Below, one piece after another: positions 29,244 through 38,136 of a stretch of DNA of 64,000 nt. Both the position numbers and the translations under genes were made by a program. Origin of the DNA: an uncultured Bacteroidota bacterium (lineage in GTDB: Bacteria; Bacteroidota; Bacteroidia; Chitinophagales; Chitinophagaceae); contig CAIUZK010000223.1 in the NCBI GenBank assembly GCA_903903635.1, positions 17,756 through 81,755 on the forward strand, written 5' to 3'. Within the stretch, counting starts at the first letter, position 1, and each line of letters begins with the position of its first letter. The notes beneath the pieces were generated by a model that saw only the letters and a list, made by a program, of their open reading frames with translations, ran no database searches and was not told the origin of the DNA.

Positions 29244-29828
29244 TTAAAACAACTGCTCTTCTACCAACTGGCAAATTATATGCCCGATCATAATATGCGA
29301 CTCCTGAATTCTCGGGGTATCGCTGCTGGGCACATTGATGAGGTGATCGCAAACTGCTTTCATCTTACCTCCGCCTTCTCCTGTTAATCCTACACAAATC
29401 ATACCAATCTCTCTGGCCTGCTCCATTGCCTTGATAATATTAACAGAATTGCCCGAGGTGCTCAGCCCTACCAGTACATCGCCGGGCTTCCCCGTACCTT
29501 TCACAATCCGGCTGTATACCACATCATAACCATAATCGTTGGCTACCGCTGTCATATAAGATGAATTGCAGTGAAGTGCTTCAGACGGAAGCGGATCCCT
29601 GTCTGAATAAAACCTGCCGCTGAATTCAGCGGCCAGATGCTGGGCATCGGCAGCGCTGCCGCCATTGCCGCAGAAAAGCACTTTATTGCCTGCCGCAAAA
29701 GCATCGGCTATCAGTCTGGTTACAGTTCCAATTTTTTCAATTAAGGTAAGGTCAGTAAGTATGTGCTGCTTTACGTCAATAGAAGATTGTATGATCTTTT
29801 TTATTTCCTGTTGCATCGTGTTTGCCAA
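29244..29828 (-). CDS. gmhA: Sedoheptulose-7-phosphate isomerase
   Basis: GmhA converts sedoheptulose-7-phosphate to D-glycero-D-manno-heptose-7-phosphate, the first step toward LPS heptose. The 194-residue SIS-domain protein has the phosphosugar-binding block CGNGGSAADAQHLAAEFSG, then GLSTSGNSVNIIKAM and PSSDTPRIQESHIMIGHIIC, all typical of GmhA. Met5 is an alternative start. The GmhB-like gene follows in the same operon. Confidence 0.93.
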   Translation of the reverse strand: MANTMQQEIKKIIQSSIDVKQHILTDLTLIEKIGTVTRLIADAFAAGNKVLFCGNGGSAADAQHLAAEFSGRFYSDRDPLPSEALHCNSSYMTAVANDYGYDVVYSRIVKGTGKPGDVLVGLSTSGNSVNIIKAMEQAREIGMICVGLTGEGGGKMKAVCDHLINVPSSDTPRIQESHIMIGHIICQLVEEQLF

Positions 29829-30108
29829 AAATACATGCTAAAGATCAATTCAAAAATAAAAATCCATAAACAACAGGGTGTAATACACACTTATTTAACA
29901 TTCTTCTGAATTTTAGCATTATTACGGGCCGGGCCAAACCAACAATTAAACATAACGATATATAACTGAGACTACATGTTCACAAAAACAGCTCACTTAA
30001 AAAAATAGTCTGCCCACATTTTCAAGTTCAACAATTTCACGAATTATTACTGAATGGATAGTTCTCCCTCACAAAGTCCCAATCTTTCAATCTGGGTGAA
30101 TCATTAGT

Positions 30109-31428
30109 TTATTTCGCCACAGCGATCCTGTACTTCTTTCCCTTCATTTTGTCATGCTGTACATTCTTCAGCAGTTGTTTCACTTTATTTCTTTTCACAG
30201 CCGCATAGCTCATATGGTCCTTCACATCTATCAGCCCAAGGTCCCCTTTCTCCAGTTGTCCCACCTTAGAAAAGAAGCCTACAATATCTGTTTTATTAAG
30301 TTTATCTTTTTTGCCTCCGCTTATATAAATGGTTGTCCACTGCGCATCAGGTGGCAATGCATTATCGCTTTTCAAAACCAGTGCCTCGCTTTCTTCTGTA
30401 TGCCATGCAGGCACAGTCTCTTCGGCATGAAGCAGCAGGTAGGCAGTACCTTCAGCATCTTGTCTTGCAGTACGTCCGTTGCGGTGTATGAACTCTTCAG
30501 CGGTTGTAGGCATATGGTAGTGCACAATATGCTTCACCTCCGGTATGTCAAGTCCGCGTGCAGCAAGGTCGGTAGCTATGAGGTACCATACCGATCCGTT
30601 CCTGAAACGGGCCAGCGTTTGCTCCCGTTCTGTTTGCTCCAGCCCCCCATGAAAATAGGCATTTTCAATACCCATCTCTGTTATCAGATTATGCGTACGT
30701 TCTGCCGCTTCTCTATGGTTGCAAAATACCAATGTAGACTCCCCTCCTATCTGGCAAAGCAGATTAAAAAGTGTTTCCGCTTTATCTTTCGTTGGCGATA
30801 TTACCCGCTTCAGTTCCAGTTTTCCGGCTGCCGCTTTTTCACTTATAAAATCCAGCGTTACCGGGTGCTCAACACCTGTAAATGGTGGTATCTCAACCGC
30901 CGCCGTGGCCGACACAAGTATGCGCTTGTGCAGGTGATACAGCTTGCTGATGATAAAAGACATTTCATCCTCAAAGCCCAGTGCCAGCGACTTGTCAAAC
31001 TCATCCAGCACCAGTGTGTTGATGTTTTTGCAATCTATGGTACCACGCACTATATGATCCATTACCCTGCCCGGCGTACCAATAATAAGCGCAGGTGGTG
31101 TTTTAAGGTTGTTGATCTCTGTCTCCAGCAAATGGCCGCCATAACAGGCATTGGCTTTAAAGCCGGTCGACATTTTCTTCCATACCTGTTCTATCTGCAG
31201 CGCCAGTTCGCGCGATGGAACCAGCACCAGGCACTGAGGATTCTTAAACGATGCTTTAAGTATTTTCAGCACCGGCAGCAGATAGGCCAGTGTTTTACCC
31301 GACCCCGTTGGCGCCAGCAACAGTACATCCCTTTCCTTTAATATTGCCTTATGCGCGGCCTCCTGCATTTCATTGAGGGCTGCTATATTGAATGACCGGA
31401 GAATACTATTGGTATCTGTATGCTGCAT
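30109..31428 (-). CDS. DbpA-like DEAD-box RNA helicase
   Basis: This 439-residue ATP-dependent RNA helicase has the P-loop APTGSGKT, a DEFD form of motif II (VLDEFDKSL) instead of DEAD, motif III SATAA, and motif VI HRNGRTAR. The C-terminal 70 residues (from about 370) form a DbpA-type RNA-binding domain (GGKKDKLNKTDIVGFFSKVG), which in DbpA targets 23S rRNA hairpin 92. A role in 50S assembly is therefore likely. The DEFD substitution keeps the Asp-Glu pair needed for ATP hydrolysis. Neighbours give no further clue. Confidence 0.88.
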   Translation of the reverse strand: MQHTDTNSILRSFNIAALNEMQEAAHKAILKERDVLLLAPTGSGKTLAYLLPVLKILKASFKNPQCLVLVPSRELALQIEQVWKKMSTGFKANACYGGHLLETEINNLKTPPALIIGTPGRVMDHIVRGTIDCKNINTLVLDEFDKSLALGFEDEMSFIISKLYHLHKRILVSATAAVEIPPFTGVEHPVTLDFISEKAAAGKLELKRVISPTKDKAETLFNLLCQIGGESTLVFCNHREAAERTHNLITEMGIENAYFHGGLEQTEREQTLARFRNGSVWYLIATDLAARGLDIPEVKHIVHYHMPTTAEEFIHRNGRTARQDAEGTAYLLLHAEETVPAWHTEESEALVLKSDNALPPDAQWTTIYISGGKKDKLNKTDIVGFFSKVGQLEKGDLGLIDVKDHMSYAAVKRNKVKQLLKNVQHDKMKGKKYRIAVAK

Positions 31429-31585
31429 TGTGCAAAGGTAGGCTAATGTAGCATTGAGGAAATAATAAAATCCGCTACAGGAAGTTGATCAATTTATTGA
31501 ATCCCTGAAAATGCGCTGTGGATTTCTTAAGGCTTAATCAATAATACCCGACTTTCCTTTCCATTAACTTCACCTTCTCTTTTAA

Positions 31586-31750
31586 ATGGCTCATGGGCTT
31601 TTTATTTTTTTCCTGTGCTCCGGCCTTTGTACAGGGAGCACTCTATATCACAACAAGCAAACCATATATAAAAAAGCCACGAAACACAAATTCTATTTAA
31701 AGCCCAAAGGAACGAACGTTGATGAATTAAAAATGCAGGAGAACAATTAA
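31586..31750 (+). CDS. Possible small exported peptide (54 aa)
   Basis: A 54-codon frame starts at ATG 31586 with MAHGLFIFFLCSGLCTGSTL, which looks like a signal peptide with a possible lipobox Cys at 11 or 15. A Lys-rich, positively charged tail follows. The last 13 or so codons lie within a decayed copy of the MITE-like element. There is no known family and no clear promoter, so this may not be a real gene. Confidence 0.25.
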   Translation: MAHGLFIFFLCSGLCTGSTLYHNKQTIYKKATKHKFYLKPKGTNVDELKMQENN

Positions 31751-31783
31751 GATGGCATAAGTATTTTTATCATCATACATAAG
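31706..31783. mobile_element. Decayed copy D of the MITE-like element
   Basis: AAGGAACGAACGTTGATGAA resembles the left terminal repeat with a small insertion. The following stretch AAAATGCAGGAGAACAATTA then GATGG and TTTTATCATCAT lines up with the right half of copies A and B at about 70% identity. The interior is missing. This is a hand alignment and could be tested by a local search. Confidence 0.45.
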
Positions 31784-31897
31784 GAAAATTGCCGCCGCTT
31801 ATATAGCAACACAGTTATCCATGCATCAATACTTAATTACCAAAATCAGCCCATTCCAAAAATAGAAAAGCTGTAGCTACAGGAAAGAATTTGCAGA

Positions 31898-32104
31898 TTA
31901 ATACAAGGTACGGCCATAATGCGGCGTACGCACCCACAGGCGGCGACCGCCAAAATTATTGCCCTTATGATAAAAGAACTTTGGATGATGCCTGGTACTC
32001 CATTTGAAATCACCACTCCTGCGCCAAAAGCAGGAACTCAATCCAAAATTAAAGGAGATCGCAAGGAACACTAACAGAATAATATTTCTCAGGGTATTCT
32101 TCAT
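31898..32104 (-). CDS. Small lipoprotein, Arg/His/Gly-rich
   Basis: This 68-residue protein has a hydrophobic leader (IILLVFLAISFNFG) and a lipobox LSSC at residues 22-25. The remaining 43 residues are rich in Arg, His, Gly and aromatic residues. No family is recognised. It is upstream of nothing obvious on its strand; the Lys/Pro/Glu-rich secreted protein lies just before it, 134 bp away. Confidence 0.45.
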   Translation of the reverse strand: MKNTLRNIILLVFLAISFNFGLSSCFWRRSGDFKWSTRHHPKFFYHKGNNFGGRRLWVRTPHYGRTLY

Positions 32105-32238
32105 CTTTTTATTCTTTAAGCAAAGAAAAGAAAAATAATTTTAAATAACACTATGCTAACCCCAAATAAATGAAGAAGAAAACCGATAAACTATTTTAAC
32201 CATACCCCCGGCCTGGTTTTTTTCAGGATATTTAACCC

Positions 32239-32850
32239 CTACTTCGGAGTTTCATCCTTAGGCTTTTCTCCCTCTTTGGGGGTCTCTCCTCCCTTAGGCT
32301 TCTCTCCTTCTTTTGGTTTTTCATCTTCCTTGGGTTTTTCACCTTCTTTTGGTTTTTCACCTTCCTTGGGTTTTTCACCTTCCTTGGGTTTTTCACCTTC
32401 TTTGGGTTTTTCAACCTCCTTAGGGGTTTCAGGTTCCTTGGCTTTTACCTCTTCCTTAGGCTTTACTTCTTCCTGTGGCCTGGCTTCCTCCTCCGATTTA
32501 TGCTTCTTCTCCTCAATGGCCTTATCATTACCCCGTTGCTTTGCACTTCTCTCCTTTTCTGCCATCTTCCTGTGCCTGGCGGCCAGTTTCTTATCCGATT
32601 TGGTCACTTTGTTTGGATTCAGATGGTGCTTGCTGATTCTCTTCTGTTCCCGCTTTGATTTCAGGTAAAACTCATGATGGCCCCGGTTGACATACCTGTT
32701 ATGCTCCCGTTTTTTATAACCTATCATGTGGATGCGGTACAGAATATTCCGCTTCTCCTTCTTTTTATGCTTTTCCTTCGAAAAACCAGACATAGGACTC
32801 CCGATAGTAAACAGTACTAATGCAATCAGAATGGCTATGTATCTTTTCAT
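32239..32850 (-). CDS. Secreted Lys-rich protein with EKPKEG hexapeptide tail
   Basis: This 203-residue protein begins with a signal peptide (about residues 1-24). A highly basic middle follows (many KK, KR and KEKH runs). The last 58 or so residues are about nine EKPKEG-type hexapeptides, encoded by an 18-bp tandem repeat at roughly 32245-32420. The tail has low complexity with alternating charge and is probably extended or polyproline-like. Similar tails span cell envelopes or bind polyanions; here the function is unknown. The 18-bp repeat makes copy-number change likely. Confidence 0.6.
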   Translation of the reverse strand: MKRYIAILIALVLFTIGSPMSGFSKEKHKKKEKRNILYRIHMIGYKKREHNRYVNRGHHEFYLKSKREQKRISKHHLNPNKVTKSDKKLAARHRKMAEKERSAKQRGNDKAIEEKKHKSEEEARPQEEVKPKEEVKAKEPETPKEVEKPKEGEKPKEGEKPKEGEKPKEGEKPKEDEKPKEGEKPKGGETPKEGEKPKDETPK

Positions 32851-33225
32851 AATAATTTAGCTAAAAAACAGTCTTTTCAGGCAATAAAAGTAACATAAAA
32901 GAATGAATTTGCACCAAGCAGCAGCCAAAGCACATAAATTTTCAGTAAACATTTAGTTACATTTATCTTCATAATTATCAGTTACAACTGATGCAACTAC
33001 AAACGATAAGCAACTTGCGTTAACAAAAAAATACACATAATGCAATTAGTATGTATTTAATGCCACTCCCTCCGAAAAACTTCTTTTTTCTTTCTACTCA
33101 TTCCTCTTTACTTTTGACTAAAGCAAAAAACACAAAAACAAGGTCTTTAAGCCCAACTTAGTAATTTCGACTTTATACGCTCGACTTTCTACTTTCGACT
33201 AATGACTTTCGACTTAAAAAAATAA
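32851..33225. other. Intergenic region upstream of dnaX with 14-bp repeats
   Basis: These 375 bp carry no gene. At 33168-33215 there are four direct units of 14 bp, each beginning CGACT (CGACTTTATACGCT, CGACTTTCTACTTT, CGACTAATGACTTT, then CGACTTAAA). They end 10 bp before the dnaX ATG, so they lie in its leader. Confidence 0.6.
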
Positions 33226-35070
33226 ATGAGCGATAATTACATAGTTTCCGCCCGTAAATACCGCCCCCAAACCTTCGATACGGTTGTGGGGCAGGAGCAC
33301 ATTACCACTACCCTTAAAAATGCCATCAAAAACCAGCACCTGGCTCATGCCTACCTGTTTTGTGGTCCTCGCGGAGTGGGTAAAACCACATGCGCCCGTA
33401 TCCTGGCTAAAACTATTAATTGCGAATCGCCTACTGCCGACATGGAAGCATGCGGCATCTGCAATACCTGCATCAGTTTCAAAAACAACAACTCATTCAA
33501 CGTCTTCGAGCTCGATGCTGCCAGCAACAACTCCGTTGATGATATCCGCGAATTGACCAACCAGGTAAGGTTTGCACCACAACAGGGCCGCTATAAAGTA
33601 TACATCATAGATGAGGTACACATGCTTAGTGCCCAGGCGTTCAATGCGTTCCTCAAAACGCTGGAAGAACCACCACCCTACGCTATCTTTATTCTGGCTA
33701 CAACCGAGAAACATAAAATACTCCCTACCATCCTCAGCCGTTGCCAGATATTCGATTTCAAACGCATCACCACCCACGATATTGTTGCCCACCTCCAGAG
33801 CATTGCTGTTAAGGAGCGAATGGTAGCACAGGAAGCCGCCCTGCACATTATAGCCCAGAAGAGCGAAGGCTGTATGCGCGATGCACTTTCCATGCTCGAC
33901 CGCATAGCCAGCTTTACCAATGGCATCCTCACCTATGCCAATACTATGGAGCACCTCAACATGCTCGATGCGGAATTCTATTTCCGCCTCTCCGATGGTA
34001 TGCTGAGCCAGGATGTAGCCGGCAATCTGCTCCTGCTCGATCAGGCCCTCGAAAAAGGCTTTGAAGGCGATGTCATCATCAATGGCCTTGCCGAGCATTT
34101 CCGTAATCTGCTGCTGTGCAAAGACAGCCGTATGGCCAGGCTCCTCGATGTGCCCAACGATTTCAAACCGGTGTATAACGAAAAGGCAAACCAGGCTCCT
34201 CCATCATTTATTCTTTCGGCCCTCAATGTCATCAACGACTGCGAACTGAACTATAAAAACGCTACCAACAAACGCCTGCACATCGAAATGTGCCTCATCC
34301 GTTTGTGCTTTCTGCTGCAGGCCGTTTCCGGCGTCCAGGTTACATTGGGTAGTATGCAGGCTGAAACCGGAGACGTAAAAAAAAACTTCGGTAGTGTAGC
34401 TACAGAGACCCCATCTGCGGTAAAACCCAATTCAGGCATTGCCGCAAATAATACCGGCAATGAACCAACAGAAACTAAAAAACCTGTTGTTCCGCCTCCG
34501 CAGAATACCCTTGCGCCTGCAGCCGAAACCAGGCCAAACCCAGCGGCATCTGTCCCTCAGCCTGCCGCTGCTCCGGTACCCCCCCCGGCAGCAAGGCCCG
34601 CAGGTAGTCGCGGAAGGTTAAGCATGGATCTGCTCAGCGATCTCGACTCAGAGGTTACCAAGGCCACCGCCAATCAGAACCAGGAACAAAAAATACTGAC
34701 CAAAGAAGCGGCCCACAACATTTTCGACCAATACAAAGCCCTCCTGCAGGCAACCTCCAAAAACGTGATCCATGCACAATTCAGCATGATGAAACTGGAA
34801 GTATACCCGCCCGATGAACTGCGTATCATTTCGCCTAGCGAACTTACCGACACCTACGCCAAAGAGCAGCGCACAGCCCTTATCGATTATTTTATTGCCG
34901 AGGCAAAAATGATTGTTCGCATCACTACCGGGATACAGGAAGACGAAGCAACAAAAGCCGAACAAAGCAAAGGTGTGCTCAGCAAAAGCGAAATGTTTGA
35001 AGTAATGGCCCAAAAGAACCCCCAGCTTGCCCGCCTCAAAGAAGGACTGAGTATGAATATTGAATATTAA
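33226..35070 (+). CDS. dnaX: DNA polymerase III subunit tau/gamma
   Basis: DnaX is the ATPase of the clamp loader. The 614-residue form has the Walker A loop GPRGVGKTTCA, a four-Cys zinc module (Cys before SPTADMEACGICNTC), Walker B DEVHML and the SRC sensor region (LSRCQIFDFKRI). The AAA+ and collar domains end near residue 375. A Pro/Ala-rich linker (about 390-470) and the tau-specific C-terminus follow. A nine-A run at 34377-34385 (codons 384-387) is placed where a gamma-type product would end. A stop follows within six codons in both other frames. The gene stands alone. Confidence 0.95.
   Translation: MSDNYIVSARKYRPQTFDTVVGQEHITTTLKNAIKNQHLAHAYLFCGPRGVGKTTCARILAKTINCESPTADMEACGICNTCISFKNNNSFNVFELDAASNNSVDDIRELTNQVRFAPQQGRYKVYIIDEVHMLSAQAFNAFLKTLEEPPPYAIFILATTEKHKILPTILSRCQIFDFKRITTHDIVAHLQSIAVKERMVAQEAALHIIAQKSEGCMRDALSMLDRIASFTNGILTYANTMEHLNMLDAEFYFRLSDGMLSQDVAGNLLLLDQALEKGFEGDVIINGLAEHFRNLLLCKDSRMARLLDVPNDFKPVYNEKANQAPPSFILSALNVINDCELNYKNATNKRLHIEMCLIRLCFLLQAVSGVQVTLGSMQAETGDVKKNFGSVATETPSAVKPNSGIAANNTGNEPTETKKPVVPPPQNTLAPAAETRPNPAASVPQPAAAPVPPPAARPAGSRGRLSMDLLSDLDSEVTKATANQNQEQKILTKEAAHNIFDQYKALLQATSKNVIHAQFSMMKLEVYPPDELRIISPSELTDTYAKEQRTALIDYFIAEAKMIVRITTGIQEDEATKAEQSKGVLSKSEMFEVMAQKNPQLARLKEGLSMNIEY
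34377..34385 (+). promoter_or_regulatory. Nine-A slippage candidate within dnaX
   Basis: The reading frame is GTA AAA AAA AAC TTC GG. One extra A (or a -1 ribosomal shift) gives KKKLR then TAG, a product of 389 residues. One A fewer gives KKTSVV then TAG, 390 residues. The site lies just after the collar domain, as in Thermus dnaX, which makes gamma by transcriptional slippage on nine As. Another nine-A run at 42779-42787, near the start of a TMTC-like gene, shows that such runs are not unique. Confidence 0.55.
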
Positions 35071-35464
35071 CCCACGTTACCTATAGACAGCGGCTCCCAA
35101 TGAAAACCTTATCACAAGGTCCTTGGCCTGCTATGCCGTTTATCAGAAATAAGCCGGTTCATCTGAAGGATTGCTATTCTGCGAATTGGTATTTAACCCA
35201 AAATGTCCATTAGAACCATCACCCTGAAAAAGTAAAATTATTCACATTTGTCCATGGTTTAGAAATCCATTGCCGTCGTTGCATCTGAAGAGCCATTTTA
35301 ATGCGTATGTCCAGAGGGAATAAATCATCTTATAAACTTATCAACAAAATCCCCTATCTTTGCACTCCCAAAAAAACGGGTTGGAAACAACATTTAATTT
35401 ATTTTTTTAACCGCCGGAATCCCTAAAGCATTCGGGACATCCGTACAAATTGAAGTGAGTACAA
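35071..35464. other. Intergenic region upstream of rpsA
   Basis: This holds the rpsA promoter box TATCTTTG (35355-35362) and a leader of about 95 nt. The leader contains a hairpin CCGGAAT/ATTCGGG at 35414-35436 with one mismatch, close to the start codon; it could serve feedback control, but that is a guess. A short protein-like frame on the minus strand (ending TGA at 35143-35145) may be a gene remnant. Confidence 0.5.
35355..35362 (+). promoter_or_regulatory. TAnnTTTG promoter box of rpsA
   Basis: TATCTTTG followed by GCACTCCC matches the Bacteroidota -7 box. The upstream TTG element is not obvious. Confidence 0.5.
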
Positions 35465-37507
35465 TTGGAAGATCAAGTATTGAATTCAGAAGCGCAAGAA
35501 GCAACTAATGAGGCTGCGGCCATAGCGCCGGAAGCAATTAACGATGCTGCGGCAGAAACAGTGGTAACCGCAGATGCAGTTGCCGAAACTGTTCACCCGA
35601 TGCACGATGAGGCTCAAAACCTCACCGCAGACGAAGCTCATGAAGCTGCACAGCCAGCTACTGAGGAAAAAGCACAACCTCGTGCTCCTCGTCATTACTA
35701 CACAGAGCCATCGACTACATCGCACGATGATTTCGACTGGAGTGTGGACAAACGCAATGTGGCTTCTTACAAAGAAGACGACCGCGTTAAGTACGACAGC
35801 CTTTATGGCAGCACATTTAAAGCCATCGCTGAAAGCGAACTGTTGCGTGGCGCTATCGTGGGTCTTACCAAGACCGACGTTATCATCAACATCGGTTTCA
35901 AATCAGATGGTCTTGTTTCACTTAATGAATTCCGTGACATGTCCGAAATACGTATCGGAGATGAAATAGAAGTAATGGTAGTGGAAAAAGAAGACAAACA
36001 TGGTCACCTGCACCTGAGCCGTAAACTGGCCAGAGCAGCGCGCGCATGGCAGCAGATCGTGGACTTCTACAAAACAGGCGAAGTGGTTACAGGTACTATC
36101 ACCAGCAAGACCAAGGGCGGTCTTATTGTGGATGTTTATGGCCTGGAAACATTCTTACCTGGTTCTCAGATCGACGTGAAGCCCGTTACCGACTACGATC
36201 AGTATGTGGGTAAAACAATGGACTTCAAGGTTGTTAAGATCAACGAAACTATCCGCAACGCGGTTGTATCGCACAAGGCGCTTATCGAAAGCGACATCGA
36301 GCAGCAGCGTAGTGTTATCATTGGCCAGCTTGAAAAAGGACAGGTACTGGAAGGTACTGTTAAGAATGTTACCGACTTCGGCGCATTCATCGACCTGGGC
36401 GGTGTTGACGGATTACTTTATATTACCGACATTAGCTGGGGCCGCGTAACGCACCCGAGCGAAGTGCTGCATAACGGCCAGAAACTTAACGTCGTGGTTC
36501 TTGACTTCGATGATGAGAAGAAACGTATCAGCCTTGGTCTGAAACAACTGACTCCTCACCCATGGGATAACCTGCCTGTTGAAATAGTAGAAGGCGCTCA
36601 CATCAAGGGTAAAGTGGTTAACATCGAAGATTATGGTGCATTCCTTGAAATCATGCCGGGCGTAGAAGGTCTTGTACACGTTTCAGAGATCACATGGTCT
36701 TCTCAGCCTATCAACGCGAAGGAATTCTTCAAGTTGGGCGAAGAGCATGAAGCAGTTGTGGTAACTCTTGATAAAGATGAGCGTAAGATGAGCCTGTCTA
36801 TCAAGCAGATGTCACAGGATCCCTGGGATACGATTGAAAACAAATTCCCTGTTGATAGCCGCCATGAAGGAACCGTTAAGAATATCACTCCATATGGCGT
36901 ATTTGTGGAATTGGAAACCGGCATCGGCGGCATGATCCATATCAGCGACCTGAGCTGGATCAAGCGTTACAATCACCCAAGCGAGTTTGTGAAAGTAGGC
37001 GATAAAATAGATGTGGCTATCCTGTCGATTGATAAGGAAAACCGCAAGCTGGCGCTCGGACACAAACAACTGGAAGAAGATCCATGGAATACATTTGAAT
37101 CAGTATTCCCGATCGGTTCTATTCATGAAGGTAGCGTTACCCGTAAAGACGACAAGGGCGCAACTGTACAACTGCAGTACGGCCTTGAAGCATACTCTCC
37201 TGCCCGTCACCTCCGCAAGGAAGATGGCAGCAACGTAGAAGCTGAAGAAACATTGCCGTTCATGATCATCGAATTCGATCGTAACGACAAGCGTATCATG
37301 GTTTCTCACAGCAAGGTATGGGAGCAGGTAAAAACTGAAGAAAAAGAAGCTGCAAGAAAAGAGGCTACTGCTGAAAGCGACAAGACCAAGAAAGCGGTTA
37401 AAAACATACAGAGCAAAGTTGAGAAGCCAACACTTGGCGACCTCGGCGCACTGGCTGCTATCAAGGACAAGATGAAGAAAGCAGAAGACGATGCTGCGGC
37501 TGAGTAA
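35465..37507 (+). CDS. rpsA: 30S ribosomal protein S1 (TTG start)
   Basis: S1 binds mRNA leaders on the 30S subunit. The 680-residue protein has an acidic Ala/Glu-rich N-terminal region (about 1-100) and six S1 RNA-binding domains, each with a core such as GTVKNVTDFGAFIDLGGVDG or GKVVNIEDYGAFLEIMPGVE, then a Lys/Ala-rich tail. The only start in frame before the S1 domains, apart from an ATG at codon 47, is TTG at 35465. A TGA lies two codons upstream (35456-35458), so the TTG is the furthest possible start. The N-terminal acidic sequence looks coding, which favours the TTG. A strong terminator follows at 37533. Confidence 0.93.
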   Translation: MEDQVLNSEAQEATNEAAAIAPEAINDAAAETVVTADAVAETVHPMHDEAQNLTADEAHEAAQPATEEKAQPRAPRHYYTEPSTTSHDDFDWSVDKRNVASYKEDDRVKYDSLYGSTFKAIAESELLRGAIVGLTKTDVIINIGFKSDGLVSLNEFRDMSEIRIGDEIEVMVVEKEDKHGHLHLSRKLARAARAWQQIVDFYKTGEVVTGTITSKTKGGLIVDVYGLETFLPGSQIDVKPVTDYDQYVGKTMDFKVVKINETIRNAVVSHKALIESDIEQQRSVIIGQLEKGQVLEGTVKNVTDFGAFIDLGGVDGLLYITDISWGRVTHPSEVLHNGQKLNVVVLDFDDEKKRISLGLKQLTPHPWDNLPVEIVEGAHIKGKVVNIEDYGAFLEIMPGVEGLVHVSEITWSSQPINAKEFFKLGEEHEAVVVTLDKDERKMSLSIKQMSQDPWDTIENKFPVDSRHEGTVKNITPYGVFVELETGIGGMIHISDLSWIKRYNHPSEFVKVGDKIDVAILSIDKENRKLALGHKQLEEDPWNTFESVFPIGSIHEGSVTRKDDKGATVQLQYGLEAYSPARHLRKEDGSNVEAEETLPFMIIEFDRNDKRIMVSHSKVWEQVKTEEKEAARKEATAESDKTKKAVKNIQSKVEKPTLGDLGALAAIKDKMKKAEDDAAAE

Positions 37508-37532
37508 TTGCTCAATAGCTTAATGAAAAGGA

Positions 37533-37559
37533 CCACTCGATTTTCGGGTGGTTTTTTTT
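37533..37559 (+). terminator. Rho-independent terminator of rpsA
   Basis: CCACTCGA (37533-37540) pairs with TCGGGTGG (37544-37551, one G-T pair) around a 3-base loop and is followed by eight Ts. Confidence 0.85.
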
Positions 37560-37788
37560 GTTTTGTACAGATATTTTTGGTCCGGGCTTTGGTTTTGCTA
37601 TTGATCTTAAGTGGCCATAGCACGCTTCAACAAAATCTCGCTATTGGCCTGCCCTGAGGTATCGAAGGGGCACAGTTCAACTGAGGATAGCTATCGGGCA
37701 AAAAATTATCGCAAACATGTAGAAACAAAAAGAAACCCTTTTTATGATCCACTACGCAAAACCTGAACCCAGATACTTTGCTGCATTA

Positions 37789-38121
37789 TTACTCACCAGC
37801 CTCACCCTTGATAATCTTACAATTTTCTCTTGATATCCTAAAAGTTACCTCCCCATCTGAACAGTTGCAAATCGGGAGTAATAAAATAATAAAACAGCTA
37901 GTGTCCGGTTTGAAAAAAGTGGCCCATTCACTGTCGTTTTCTGCAATTCTTTTATATTTACGTTCATGATAGTATGAATAAAAATTCGTATCAGCTACCT
38001 TTATAGCTTCAGACAGATTACAGCCAATCGGTTGATATGGCTTTACTCCCGGAATTTTTGATTTCTTATACACATTGCATCCCAAAATTACTATAAAGAA
38101 AGATGATATTATTAATTTCAT
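37789..38121 (-). CDS. Hypothetical lipoprotein (110 aa)
   Basis: The leader MKLIISSFFIVILGC ends in a lipobox with Cys15. The mature part has two or three further Cys, including a CNC pair near residue 85, and an alternating polar pattern without a known family. It lies 15 bp downstream of the HTHP-motif gene on the same strand and may be cotranscribed with it. Confidence 0.5.
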   Translation of the reverse strand: MKLIISSFFIVILGCNVYKKSKIPGVKPYQPIGCNLSEAIKVADTNFYSYYHERKYKRIAENDSEWATFFKPDTSCFIILLLPICNCSDGEVTFRISRENCKIIKGEAGE

Positions 38122-38136
38122 GCAAATGTTATATTT

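Noticed and set aside
35143..35225. Short minus-strand frame GDGSNGHFGLNTNSQNSNPS ending in DEPAYF
   Set aside because: It looks protein-like but is only about 32 codons, with a stop upstream and no start; a remnant at most.
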